Source: Homarus americanus (Eukaryota; Arthropoda; Malacostraca; Decapoda; Nephropidae). From it: 64,000 bases of DNA. Position 1 is the stretch's first letter, and each line of letters starts with the position of its first letter. The stretch covers positions 3,302,981 to 3,366,980 of the forward strand of contig NW_024732415.1 of the NCBI RefSeq assembly GCF_018991925.1, read 5' to 3'. The translations under genes were made by a program, and so were the position numbers. Below, one piece after another: positions 44,690-56,819 of the stretch. The notes under the pieces are model-generated. The model saw only the letters and a program-made list of their open reading frames with translations. It was not told where the DNA came from and searched no databases.

Positions 44690-47215
44690 TGATAATGCAA
44701 TGGTACTGGAGGTAGTGGTGATGTGTGATAGTAGTGCTGGTGGTAATGGGTGATAGTAGTAGTGATGATGATATTGCAATGGTATTGGAGGTAGGGGTGA
44801 TGTGTGATAGTAGTAGTGATGATGATAATGCAATGGTATTGGAGGTAGGGGTGATGTGTGATAGTAGTAGTGATGATGATAATGCAATGGTACTGGAGGT
44901 AGTGGTAATGTGTGATAGTAGTACTGGTGGTAATGGGTGATAGTAGTAGTGATGATGATATTGCAATGGTCCTGGAGGTAGTGGTGATGTGTGATAGTAG
45001 CAGTGATGATGATTATGCAATGGTACTGGAGGTAGTGGTGATAAGTGATAGTAGTAGTGGTGGTAGAGATGTGTGATAGTAGTAGTGGTGGTAGTGATGT
45101 GTGATAGTAGTAGTGATGATGATAATGCAATGGTAGTGGAGGTAGTGGTGATGTGTGATAGAAGTAGTGATGATGATAATGCAATGGTACTGGAGGTAGT
45201 GGTGATGTGTGATAGTAGTAGTGATGATAATGCAATGGTACTGGAGGTAGTGGTGATGTATGATAGTAGTAGTGATGATGATAATGCAATGGTACTGGAG
45301 GTAGTGGTGATGTGTGATAGTAGTAGTGATGATGATAATGCAATGGTAGTGGAGGTAGTGGTGATGTGTTAGTGGTGATGTGTGATAGTAGTAGTGATGA
45401 TGATAATACAATGGTACTGGGGGTAGTGGTGATGTGTGATAGTAGTACTGGTGGTAGTGATGTGTGATAGTAGTAGTGATGATGATAATGCAATGGTACT
45501 GGAGGTTAGTGGTGATGTGTGATAGTAGTAGTGATGATGATAATGCAATGGTATTGGAGGTAGGAGTGATGTGTGATAGTAGTAGTGATGATGATAATGC
45601 AATGGTACTGGAGGTAGTGGTAATGTGTGATAGTAGTTCTGGTGGTAATGGGTGATAGTAGTAGTGATGATGATATTGCAATGGTCCTGGAATTAGTGGT
45701 GATGTGTGATAGTAGCAGTGATGATGATTATGCAATGGTACTGGAGGTAGTGGTGATAAGTGATAGTAGTAGTGTTGGTAGAGATGTGTGATAGTAGTAG
45801 TGGTGGTAGTGATGTGTGATAGTAGTAGTGATGATGATAATGCAATGGTAGTGGAGGTAGTGGAGATGTGTGATAGTAGTAGTGGTGGTAATGTGTGATA
45901 GTAGTACTGCTGGTAGTGATGTGTGATAATAGTACTGGTGGTAGTGACGTGTGATCGTAGTAGTGGTGGTAGTGATGTGTGATAATAGTAGTGGTGGTAG
46001 TTATGTGTGATAATAGTAGTGGTGGTAGTTTGTGGAGTAGTACTGGTGGTAGTGATGTGTGATAATAGTAGTGGTGGTAATGATCTGTGATAGTAGTACT
46101 GGTGGTAGTGATGTGTGATAATAGTAGTGGTGGTAGTTTGTGGAGTAGTACTGGTGGTAGTTATGTGTGGTAGTAGTACTGGTGGTAGTGACGTATGATA
46201 GTAGTAGTGGTGGTAATGATGTGCGATAGTAGTAGTGGTGGTAATGTGTGATAGTAGTAGTGATGGTAATGTTGATGATGATAATGCAATGGTACTGGAC
46301 GTAGTGGTGATGTGTGATAGTAGTAGTGGTGGTAGTGATGTGTGATAGTAGTAGTATTGGTGGTAATTTGTGATAGTAGTACTGGTGGTAATGTGTGATA
46401 GTAGTACCGGTGGTAGTGATGTGTTATAATAGTACTAGTGGTAGTGATGTGTGGTCGTAGTAGTGGTGGTAGTGATGTATGATAATAGTAGTGGTGGTAG
46501 TTATGTGTGATAGTAGTAGTGGTGGTAGTGATGTGTGATAGTAGTAGTAGTGGTGGTAGTGATGTGTGATAGTAGTACCGGTGGTAGTGATGTGTGATAG
46601 TAGTAGTGATGATGATAATGCAATGGTACTGGAGGTAGTGGTAATGTGTGATAGTAGTAGTGATGATGATAATGCAATGGTACTGAAGGTAATGGTGATG
46701 TGTGATAGTAGTACTGGTGGTAGTGATGTGTGATAGTAGTAGTGGTGGTAGTGATGTGTGATAGTAGTAGTGATGATGATAATGCAATGGTAATGGGGGT
46801 AGTGGTGATGTGTGTTAGTACTATTAGTGGTAGTGATGTGTGATAGTAGTACTGGTGGTAGTGATGTGTGATAGTAATACTGGTGGTATTGATGTGTGAC
46901 AGTAGTAGTGGTGATAATGTGTGATAATAGTAGTGATGATGATAGTACAATGGTAGTGGAGGTAGTGATGATGTGTGATAGTAGTAGTGGTGGTAATGTG
47001 TGATAGTATTAGTGGTGGTAATATGTGATAGTAGTAGTGGTAGTAGTGATGTGTGATAGTAGTACTGGTGGTAGTGATGTGTGATAGTAGTAGTGGTGGT
47101 AATGTGTGACAGTAGTAGTGGTGATAGCGATATCTGACAGTGGTGATGGTGATAATTGTGGTGGTGTTGGTGATATGTAATAGTAGTTACATGTGTGGTA
47201 GTGGTGATGGTAGTA
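44690..47215. repeat. GATA/GGTAGT minisatellite, array copy 5
   Basis: About 2.5 kb. From about 45430 to 47215 it is essentially the same as 40760-42545 of copy 4; the left part differs by loss of 54-base units. Confidence 0.9.
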
Positions 47216-47498
47216 ATGTGTGTGTGGTAGTGATGACGGGTGGTGTTATATGTAGTGATGATGGATGGTGTTATATGTAGTGATGATGGGTGGTGTTATA
47301 TGTAGTGATGATTAGACAATAAAATAATAACAGTCTAATGCTAAAAAAATATACTTTGCTGTACCGTTATAGTAAAAAACATGGTGGAACTTACATACAC
47401 CGTTAATTAACTATTGATGGAAGAAGAAGTTTTGGGGACTGAACAGCGAGACAATGTGGAGCCTCCCGGAGGGTGGCGTCCTACCGTGGCCTAGCGAA

Positions 47499-48184
47499 TG
47501 AGCCGCCCTGAGGGCGGCGTCTCTGCTAGTCCTTAATATAGTTAAAGTTGCCTCCCGAAAGTTGGGAATGCTGTACAGATGCCGTAGCTACTTCACTCCT
47601 GAGCAGTTGCTCCAAATATATATGGGATTCATTCGTCCTAACTTGGAGTACTGCTCTCATATCTGGGGTGGCTCTTCTTCTGTCCAACTATTAGATAGGG
47701 TGGAATCATAGGCATTTCGTCTTATAAACTTTCCTCCTTTAATCAACCATCTCTCTTCCCTTTCTCTTCACCGCAATGTATCTTCACTCTCTCTTTTACA
47801 GGTACTTTAACGGGCAATGTTCGGTGAATTTGGCATCCTGTGTACCGCCGGCAAGGCCGTGGGCTCGTAACACCCTCATGCCCGCGATGCCCACCGTTTC
47901 TCTGTGGATGTCGGTCACCCGAGAATAACCCGTTATAGTACCTCCTTCTTTCCTCACACAGCCAAACTGTGGAATGCTCTGCCTTCTTCTGTGTTTCCAT
48001 ACTTATACAATCTGTCTCAATTTAAAAAGCTGGTTTTTCGGCATCTTCGTGGTGTAGAAGAACACAGTATAACCCTTTTCTTCTCTATTTTCAATTTCTT
48101 TCTGTTCTTTTTTTTTTCGCCCCCCAGGCCCCGTTGTGGGTCGTTTGACCTGTGCCCGGGTGGGCTAATTCCGGTAAAAAAAAA
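47499..48184 (+). mobile_element. LINE 3' fragment, array copy 6
   Basis: As copies 4 and 5, sharing their stop and two-base deletion, but with AAAGTTGCC and GAAAGTTGGG readings at the left end. Confidence 0.85.
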
Positions 48185-48268
48185 TATATATACATATTCT
48201 ATTTGACTAACACCAAAGATTTTATTCACCAGAAAGCGCATCAAAATATATGGACGAATTACATCTTT

Positions 48269-49252
48269 TCAATCGTAAAATTTTCTTCTGGCGCTTGTGG
48301 AGTAAACTGTATTATCCGTCTCGAAGTAGAGGGTGTTCGAATGGTAGTTTAGGGCGAAACGGTACTGACTTAACATTTGCTTGCCCATTGTGAAGTCAAA
48401 TGTATTATCGGGCATCTCATGCACGGGGCCGCTGTAGATAAACTTTCTGGAACTCAAGGCAATCCTAATTCTTTCCGGGCGTTAATATAGACCCAGTTTT
48501 TGCTTCCAACATTTTTGTGAAATATAAAAATTTGTTGCACCGCTGTCGATGTGGATATAGAGTGTGGGCCTGACCAAGGCGTCTGATGTGTGAGCTTCTA
48601 AAACGTATTGGAAAGCTCCGTTTAACAGGTGGGACTTTTCTTTGAGGACCTTGGGAGAGGTGAAATATAAGGTTGAATTTTCCGTGTTGAAGGTTTGGAG
48701 GACACGGGTACGACGGAGGGTTTGGTTGTCCAAGAATATATTGTTATACTCTTGATTTCTCCCCATTTCCGGGGGAAAGACAGATATTCTAGAGAAAAAT
48801 ATTACCTCATCGTTAAGTTTGATCTTTTGTTCGTATAGTTCTCTGAACTCCACTCGCTTCATACCACCCCACAAATCAATTACACATTTTGTAGTACACC
48901 TTTGATATTGGAGTATGTCTAGTCCTTTAGCCTTCTAATACGACATGAAAAATTTTGTCGATCCTGAATCCACATACAAGGTGCATGGCTTGTCATTGAT
49001 CTCAGCATCAACTTTGTTTAGATCATGAAGCGATACACTCCTCATCTTGGAAACGTCAGGCATCTATGATACACGTGCGGTCGGGTCTAAGAAGAGGGTC
49101 AGAACACCATCATTAGATAAGAGGGGGCGAAGGCTTTCCTTCGACTTTAGCAGCACTTTCTTCCTCTGGTACTTTACCCTCTTACTCATTCTGCCCCGTA
49201 GAGGAGGGACTTCCCTTGAACGTAACTTTTTCGATTCAACTTTCTTACCCAT
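48269..49252 (-). pseudogene. Decayed gag-protease segment, two retropepsin-like modules, array copy 6
   Basis: 984 bases, nearly identical to copies 4 and 5, with the same three stops. Confidence 0.65.
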
Positions 49253-49359
49253 TATATATTTTAGGGTTATACGGTATAAGATTATACTTGTCAATATGAC
49301 CAAAGATGCTGACCAATCTTAAATATAAATGTAGGAAGAGGTCATTAAGGGAAGTGGAG

Positions 49360-51940
49360 ATGATAATGCAATGGTACTGGAGGTAGTGGTGATGTGTGAT
49401 AGTAGTAGTGATGATGATTATGCAATGGTACTGAAGGTAGTGGTGATAAGTGATAGTAGTAGTGGTGGTAGAGATGTGTGATAGTAGTAGTGGTGGTAGT
49501 GATGTGTGATAGTAGTAGTGATGATGATAATGCAATGGTACTGGAGGTAGTGGTGATGTGTGATAGTAGTGCTGGTGGTAATGGGTGATAGTAGTAGTGA
49601 TGATGATAATGCAATGGTATTGGAGGTAGGGGTGATGTGTGATAGTAGTAGTGATGATGATAATGCAATGGTACTGGAGGTAGTGGTAATGTGTGATAGT
49701 AGTACTGGTGGTAATGGGTGATAGTAGTAGTGATGATGATATTGCAATGGTCCTGGAGGTAGTGGTGATGTGTGATAGTAGTACTGGTGGTAATGGGTGA
49801 TAGTAGTAGTGATGATGATTATGCAATGGTACTGAAGGTAGTGGTGATAAGTGATAGTAGTAGTGGTGGTAGAGATGTGTGATAGTAGTAGTGGTGGTAG
49901 TGATGTGTGATAGTAGTAGTGAGGATGATAATGCAATGGTAGTGGAGGTAGTGGTCATGTGTGATAGAAGTAGTGATGATGATAATGCAATGGTACTGGA
50001 GGTAGTGGTGATGTGTGATAGTAGTAGTGATGATGATAATGCAATGGTACTGAAGGTAATGGTGATGTGTGATAGTAGTACTGGTGGTAGTGATGTGTGA
50101 TAGTAGTAGTGGTGGTAGAGATGTGTGATAGTAGTAGTGGTGGTAGTGATGTGTGATAGTAGTAGTGATGATGATAATGCAATGGTACTGGAGGTAGTGG
50201 CGATGTGTGATAGTAGTAGTGATGATGATAATGCAATGGTACTGGAGGTAGTGGTGATGTGTGATAGTAGTAGTGATGATGATAATGCAATGGTAGTGGA
50301 GGTAGTGGTGATGTGTGATAGTAGTAGTGATGATGATAATGCAATGGTACTGGAGTTAGTGGTGATGTGATAGTAGTAGTGATGATGATAATACAATGGT
50401 ACTGGGGGTAGTGGTGATGTGTGATAGTAGTACTGGTGGTAGTGATGTGTGATAGTAGTAGTGATGATGATAATGCAATGGTACTGGAGGTTAGTGGTGA
50501 TGTGTGATAGTAGTAGTGATGATGATAATGCAATGGTATTGGAGGTAGGGGTGATGTGTGATAGTAGTAGTGATGATGATAATGCAATGGTACTGGAGGT
50601 AGTGGTAATGTGTGATAGTAGTACTGGTGGTAATGGGTGATAGTAGTAGTGATGATGATATTGCAATGGTCCTGGAATTAGTGGTGATGTGTGATAGTAG
50701 CAGTGATGATGATTATGCAATGGTACTGGAGGTAGTGGTGATAAGTGATAGTAGTAGTGGTGGTAGAGATGTGTGATAGTAGTAGTGGTGGTAGTGATGT
50801 GTGTTAGTAGTAGTGATGATGATAATGCAATGGTACTGGAGGTAGTGGTGATGTGTGATAGTAGTAGTGATGATGATAATGCAATGGTACTGGAGGTAGT
50901 GGTGATGTGTGATAGTAGTAGTGATGATGATAATGCAATGGTACTGGAGGTAGTGGTGATGTGTGATAGTAGTAGTGATGATGATAATGCAATGGGAGTG
51001 GAGGTAGTGGTGATGTGTGATAGTAGTAGTGATGATGATAATGCAATGGTACTGGATGTAGTGGTGATGTGTGATAGTAGTAGTGATGATGATAATACAA
51101 TGGTACTGGGTGGTAGTGGTGTATGTGTGATAGTAGTACTGGTGGTAGTGTGATGTGTGCAGTGACAGATATAGTAGTGATGATGATAATGCAATGGTAC
51201 TGGAGATAGTGGTGATGTGTGATAGTAGTAGTGATGATGATAATGCAATGGTAGTGGAGGTAGTGGTGATGGTGATATAGTAGTGATGATGATAATGCAA
51301 TGGTACTGGAGGTAGTGGTGATGTGTGATAGTAGTAGTGATGATGATAATACAATGGTACTGGGGGTAGTGGTGATGTGTGATAGTAGTACTGGTGGTAG
51401 TGATGTGTGATAGTAGTAGTGATGATGATAATGCAATGGTACTGGAGGTAGTGGTGATGTGTGATAGTAGTAGTGATGATGATAATGCAATGGTAGTGGA
51501 GGTAGTGGTGATGTGTGATAGTATTAGTGATGATGATAATGCAATGGAACTGGAGGTAGTGGTGATGTGTGATAGTAGTAGTGATGATGATAATGCAATG
51601 GTACTGGAGGTAGTGGTGATGTGTGATAGTAGTAGTGATGATGATAATGCAATGGTACTGGAGGTAGTAGTGATATGTGACAGTAGTAGTGGTGGTAGTG
51701 ATGTGTGATAGTAGTACTGGTGGTAGAGATTTGTGATAGTAGTAGTGATGATGATAATGCAATGGTACTTGAGGTAGTAGTGATGTGTGATAGTAGTGGT
51801 GGTGGTAGTGATGTGTGATAGTAGTAGTGGTGATAGTGATATGTGACTGTGGTGATGGTAATAATTGTGGTGTAGTTGGTGATATGTAATAGTAGTTACA
51901 TGTGTGGTAGTGATGATGGTAGTAATGTGTGTGGTAGTGA
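49360..51940. repeat. GATA/GGTAGT minisatellite, array copy 6 (distal end)
   Basis: About 2.6 kb, mostly 54-base units, the most homogeneous block. A minus-strand frame stays open for 667 codons (49245-51248) because 54 is divisible by three. It is a His/Tyr/Thr-rich 18-residue repeat that runs on into the Gag-like stretch and is not a gene. A scrambled stretch at about 51110-51300 breaks the phase. The block ends in (GA)n at about 51948. Confidence 0.9.
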
Positions 51941-52045
51941 TGACGGGAGAGAGAGAGAGAGAGCGCTGAAGGAATTTTTATCACGAAGATTGGAATTTCT
52001 AGATGATAATAGAATCGGGGTGAGCAGAGTGACGCGTTCCTTATT

Positions 52046-52625
52046 GTTTTAGGTCATGGTTTATTGTTAAAGGTCCTGGTTTATTGTTTTTGGTCATGGT
52101 TTATTGTTTTAGGTCATGGTTTATTGTTTTTGGTCCTGGTTTATTGTTTTTGGTCATGATTTATTGTTTTAAGTCATGGTTTATTGTTTTAGGTCATGGT
52201 TTATTGTTTGGTGTCATGGTTTATTGTTTTAGGTCATGGTTTATTGTTTTAGGTCATGGTTTATTGTTTTAGGTCCTGGTTTATTGTTTTAGGTCATGGT
52301 TTATTGTTTTAGGTCATGGTTTATTGTTTTAGGTCCTGGTTTATTGTTTTAGGTCATGGTTTATTGTTTTAGGTCATGGTTTATTGTTTGGTGTCATGGT
52401 TTATTGTTTTAGGTCATGGTTTGTTGTTTTAGGTCCTGGTTTATTGTTTTAGGTCATGGTTTATTGTTTTAGGTCATGGTTTATTGTTTGGTGTCATGGT
52501 TTATTGTTTTAGGTCATGGTTTATTGTTTTAGGTCATGGTTTATTGTTTTAGGTCCTGGTTTATTGTTTTAGGTCATGGTTTATTGTTTGGGGTCATGGT
52601 TTATTGTTTTGGGTCATGGTTTAAG
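52046..52625. repeat. 20-bp minisatellite, about 29 units
   Basis: A 20-base unit, TTATTGTTTTAGGTCATGGT, in exact register. Three recurrent variants (GGTCATGGT, GGTCCTGGT and GTGTCATGGT endings) follow a partly regular order, with A-A-C and G-A-A/G-A-C blocks, so multi-unit copying occurred. Confidence 0.95.
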
Positions 52626-52659
52626 TTTTTATGGCACTTTCAGTTTATGTGTCTTATTG

Positions 52660-53460
52660 TTTTAGGAAATAGAAAAAAAATAACATATGAGACATTTGGG
52701 AAAACGTGAAAATTGGGAGGAAAAAGAAAATAGAAAATAGAACAAAGTAGGACATGGGAAGGATAAAAAAGGGGAGACAGAATAAAGAAATGGATAAGAG
52801 AAAGAAACAGAGGAGAGACAGACTAACAGACACACAAGTAAATGATAAAAATAATAAAAAAAGACACATTAAAAAAAAAAGAGAAAATAGGAAAGAATAG
52901 GAAAGAATACATATAGAAAAGAGATAAGAAATTGGGATGGAGAGTAAAATAGAAGTATCTCTTTGTGTCTGGTAATTGGAACAAATAGTTACACGGAGAT
53001 ATTGGACAGGTGCAAGTGAGAAGAATTTGGGAAGATATGTCACGAAAGAAGAAGAGGAGGTGGTGAGAGGGTGAAGAGGAGGAGGAGGTGGGGTTAATGA
53101 GGAGGAAGAGATAAAGAGAGGGAGGTAAGAGGAGGTGGAAGAGGGAGAGGAATGGGATGAGATGGATGAGGAGAAGAGAGGAGGGGAAGGACTGGGTGGA
53201 AGAAGGTAGTGGAAGAGGAAGTGATGGGAAAGGGAGGAGGAGGAAGAGGGAGAAGAGAAGAAGGAAGAGGAACAAGAAGAGGAGGAATAACAGACAGGGG
53301 AAGAAGAATGCAAAGAGAATAAGGAATGAGAGGAGAAGAAAGAAGAAAAGAATATAGAAAGAAAGAATAACAAAGGAAGAGGAGAGGAATAAAAGACAAG
53401 AATAAATAGAAGAAGAAGGAGAAGAAGAGGGAGCAAAATGGCAGTAGGAAAAGAAGAATG
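52660..53460. repeat. Long A/G polypurine tract
   Basis: About 800 bases, heavily purine on the plus strand (GAAGAGGAGGAGG words at 53040-53440), interrupted by a few mixed stretches. The long Ser/Leu/Phe-rich minus-strand frames (52654-53506) are compositional, with no domain. Confidence 0.8.
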
Positions 53461-53463
53461 AGA

Positions 53464-53464
53464 C

Positions 53465-53492
<28 letters not shown>
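53464..53492. repeat. (GACA)n
   Basis: Seven GACA units. Confidence 0.9.
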
Positions 53493-53495
<3 letters not shown>

Positions 53496-53559
53496 CTTCT
53501 ATTCAATCGCTTATTTTATACCGTGACATAAACAATCGTGAATATAAGAAAGCCCTAAT

Positions 53560-53770
53560 ATTATAATTTATTTATTTCAACAATTACAAAAATACAGATT
53601 AGATAATTATAATGCAATTCCCTATAACACAATTATACTTCACAATCTCGTATAACTCATATTATATACCACAACGGTCTCCTATAACAGATTATATAGG
53701 ATACAACTTCCTATAGCACATATTATATCTCAAAACAAACGCCTATAACATTGCCTATAATCAGACATTG
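53560..53770. repeat. Degenerate CCTATAACA-containing repeat
   Basis: CCTATAACA or a close variant recurs about six times at 25-45-base spacing, often followed by ATTATAT(A/C). Confidence 0.5.
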
Positions 53771-53875
53771 TATATTTTGGCGGTCAATGAAGTGTTAATT
53801 ATATGACCTCGTTAACCAACACGTGTTTGATGGGATAAAATTATAATTATAGCTTGTGTGGTGTTTTTTTTCGTG

Positions 53876-54240
53876 TGAGAGAGAGAAAGAGAGAGGATGG
53901 GGGAGAGAGAGAGAGGGAGGATGGGGAGAGAGAGAGAGAAAGGGAGGATGGGGAGAGAGAGAGAGAAAGGGAGGATGGGAGAGAGAGAGAGAAAGGGAGG
54001 ATGGAGGAGAGAGAGAAAGGGAGGATGGGGAGAGAGAGAGAGAAAGGGAGGATGGGGAGAGAGAGAGAGAAAGGGAGGATGGGGAGAGAGAGAGAAAGGG
54101 ACAGGAAAGTAGAGAGAGAGGGGGTGCAATAGAGAGAGACATGTTAGATAGAGGGAGAAAGAAAAAGAGATTACAAATATATAGAAACGAGAGAGAGAGG
54201 GGGAGAGAGAGCGGAACGGTGTGAGAGAGAGAGACTAACA
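53876..54240. repeat. GA-rich minisatellite of about 28-30 bp
   Basis: GGGAGGATGGGGAGAGAGAG-type units about 28-30 bases long repeat seven or eight times (to about 54100), then decay into (GA)n with mixed words. Confidence 0.85.
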
Positions 54241-54461
54241 AAAAATTAAGAGACAGAAGAAGACAAATAATGTAATGAAATAAATGAATACAAAAGTAAG
54301 TAAGAAAATTAGTTTTAAATATTAAATTATCCATCGTCAGTCAGCTCTATAACTGCACGACTTAAGAATATTATATTTCTGAACTAAAAAAATCCTATAA
54401 ATTATTATTTTTATTAACGCTAAGGTATTTACACTGTAAGGTGTATCGCTTATAGCCGTCT

Positions 54462-54464
54462 AAC

Positions 54465-54501
<37 letters not shown>

Positions 54502-54502
54502 A
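54462..54502. repeat. (CTAT)n microsatellite
   Basis: About ten CTAT units. Confidence 0.95.
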
Positions 54503-54572
54503 GAGGTCAAGTAACTTTACATCCAGACATTTTACACAAATTAGGTAATGTTATGAGAGATCTGAGCCGAAG

Positions 54573-54730
54573 TTCCTCTGACCTAACCCGTCCCGTCCCC
54601 GTCTCCGTCCCCGTCCGTCCCCGTCCCCATCCCTGTCCCATCCCCATCCATCCGTCCGTCCCCATCCCCGTCCCCGTCCCCGTCCCATCCCCGTCCCGTC
54701 CCCGTCCCCGCCCCATCCCCGTCTCCACCA
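54573..54730. repeat. CCCCGT hexamer repeat
   Basis: CCCCGT with CCCCAT and CCGT variants for about 155 bases, strongly C-rich on plus; the complementary strand is G-rich. Confidence 0.9.
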
Positions 54731-54739
54731 AGTAATCCT

Positions 54740-55195
54740 AAATCAGGTAGTTGATACAATAATTAGCAGTAAGTTGTAATTCCTGGGGCGGTGTTTGTGT
54801 TAACTGCGGGCCTTGTTATGTGTCCGGTGACCTGTAGTGACCTGGTAGTTAACGGGGAAACATATGATGATAATAATAATAAAAGGAGAGAGAGTAATTA
54901 CACCATTCACTTACCTACGACTAATATTTAACTCTAGCTGACTACACTACATCACAAAATAAATTTAAATCATCATATTTTCAAGTCAAAGATAATATTT
55001 ACATGAGAGCAAATTTTAAAAATATGTAAAAAACGAAAAATTTGGGTTAAATATACAGTGAACGAAGGAAAATTTCGAATACTTTTTACCTGATGAATAA
55101 AACCGTTGGTCATTTGAATTTGAATTTTGAATTTCATATTTCGCCAACCGCCGCCGTGACAAACAATGCCTGGATATCACAATGTGTACAATATC
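54740..55195. other. Gene-free stretch
   Basis: AT-rich, no supported feature. Confidence 0.45.
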
Positions 55196-55199
55196 TTCG

Positions 55200-55258
55200 C
55201 ATATAACGTATGGCATACACTTAACGTATGACATACACTTAACGTATGGCATACACTT
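55200..55258. repeat. Three-copy 18-bp repeat
   Basis: AACGTATGGCATACACTT occurs three times in tandem (one copy with GACATAC). Confidence 0.85.
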
Positions 55259-55349
55259 ACACTACCATATCTAAGTCAAATTTAAAAAATATGTATATTT
55301 ATAATATACAGAGTATGCCATAAATTACTGGTTGCTGGTGATATACTGT

Positions 55350-55510
55350 AGCCCCTAGGCCTAATGCGCCCCAGTCCTAATAGACCCTAACGTAACCTAG
55401 CCTAACCTGACTGTAATAACTAGGGCTCATTTGGACTGGGGCCCACTAGGACTGTGGCTCATTCGTTATTGGGCCAGTTAGAACAGAGACCAATAGGATT
55501 GGACTTAATC
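55350..55510. repeat. Degenerate repeat related to the 56535-56815 minisatellite
   Basis: Words such as CCCACTAGGACTGTGGCTCATT and GGGCCAGTTAGAACAGAGACC, each about 15-30 bases apart, resemble the ATTAGAACAGGGACCC unit further right. It also includes a few CCTAACGTAACCTAGCC telomere-like words. Confidence 0.4.
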
Positions 55511-55628
55511 CTCACAATAATGTTAGATTACGTTAACTTGTGACCAATTACCACCACAGACAATGGATTATCCAACATGTGTGTCATCAAAAGAATATTG
55601 TAACAGCTCAAAGCAATCTGTCAAATAC

Positions 55629-55731
<103 letters not shown>

Positions 55732-55899
55732 GGGAAAGTTTAAAGAAAAATACTGGTACAAAATATTGAATCATTCTTATTAAAGCAAATATCATAATGG
55801 GTTCATCTAGGTGAGTCGGGATTTGTGGTGATTAGGAGGAATTCTAATCAGGAGAACACGTTACGGTGTTTTGTCTTAATTGACGCTTAATATGTTCAG

Positions 55900-55904
<5 letters not shown>

Positions 55905-55950
<46 letters not shown>
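55905..55950. repeat. (GA)n microsatellite
   Basis: A GA tract of about 46 bases. Confidence 0.95.
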
Positions 55951-55952
<2 letters not shown>

Positions 55953-55959
55953 AGTAATC

Positions 55960-56425
55960 CTCATGGTTCACTGTGAAGTTACGACAGAAATTCTGTGACC
56001 AACATGGCGACCTAACATGCCTTGGACTGTACTACAAATAGCTGAATTTTCTTATTTTCTTGTGTGGAAAAAATTAACTTGCGTAGTTTTAAGAATTATG
56101 AGCAACTTAACTAAGATGGCAACCATAATAACAATGAGACTTTACCATAAATGAATACGTTCACTTACCTCAGTACAGTATCGTAAAAATATAAAAACAA
56201 AGATGGCCGCGAAATAACACTTAGACTTTACTTTAGTTTCCCAGAAACTGATGTGTTCTCATCTCACTTCACTTACGAAGAGATTGTATTTTACGTGCCT
56301 TTGAGAATTGTCTCTCCTTGAGATATAGATACAGAGAGATAGGGAGAGGGGGGGTCCAACCGGCGTCCCCTAGAGATGGTGGTTGATCGATGTTCCCACT
56401 ACGCCAACTTTTATGGGATAGTATT
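55960..56425. other. Gene-free stretch with AAGATGGC words
   Basis: Contains AACATGGCGACC (near 56004), AAGATGGCAACC (near 56113) and AAGATGGCCGCG (near 56202), plus TTTGAGAAT (near 56300). No gene seen. Confidence 0.4.
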
Positions 56426-56429
56426 GTAA

Positions 56430-56462
<33 letters not shown>

Positions 56463-56475
56463 GAGTAGTAGGATG
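56426..56475. repeat. (AGT)n trinucleotide repeat
   Basis: About 11 AGT units followed by AGG variants. Confidence 0.9.
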
Positions 56476-56499
56476 AGGAGGAGGAAGTCTAACCAACTG

Positions 56500-56818
56500 A
56501 AATTCAATACAATTAGGCACCCAGTAGAACAGACCCATTAGACCAGAGACCCATTACGATATTGCCCCTTTACGACAAGGACCCATTACGACAAGGACCC
56601 ATTACGACAAGGACCCATTAGAACAGGGACCCATTACGACAAGGACCCATTAGAACAGGGACCCATTACGACAAGGACCCATTAGAACAGGGACCCATTA
56701 CGACAAGGACCATTAGACCAGGGACCCATTACGACAAGGACCCATTAGAACAGGGACCCATTACGACAGGGACTCGTTAGAACAGGGACCCATTACGACA
56801 GGGACTCGTTAGACCAGT
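56500..56818. repeat. Minisatellite of about 32 bp
   Basis: Alternating half-units ATTACGACAAGGACCC and ATTAGAACAGGGACCC make a composite unit of about 32 bases, about eight or nine times. Confidence 0.9.
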
Positions 56819-56819
56819 C

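Larger units (their letters stand above)
25153..51945. repeat. Six-copy tandem array of a 3.0-5.2 kb composite unit
   Basis: Units begin at TTAGACAATAAA at 25153, 28191, 33395, 37429, 42640 and 47312, and the last one ends near 51945 in a (GA)n tract. Unit lengths are about 3038, 5204, 4034, 5211, 4672 and 4633 bases; differences lie almost wholly in the minisatellite. Each unit has a leader, a plus-strand LINE 3' fragment, a minus-strand gag-protease segment of exactly 984 bases, and a GATA/GGTAGT-rich minisatellite. Shared variants group units 2 with 3 and 4 with 5 and 6; unit 1 stands apart. It is a local tandem amplification of a mosaic of dead retroelements. Confidence 0.9.

Noticed and set aside
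49245..51248. 667-codon minus-strand open frame
   Set aside because: It is the 54-base minisatellite read in frame (54 is a multiple of three), His/Tyr/Thr-rich with an 18-residue period, and open on the other strand too. No start context or conserved domain apart from the Gag-like stretch it runs into.
52654..53506. Long Ser/Leu/Phe-rich frames possibly encoding membrane proteins
   Set aside because: They lie on a polypurine/polypyrimidine tract; hydrophobicity comes from T-rich codons, and overlapping frames are equally open.
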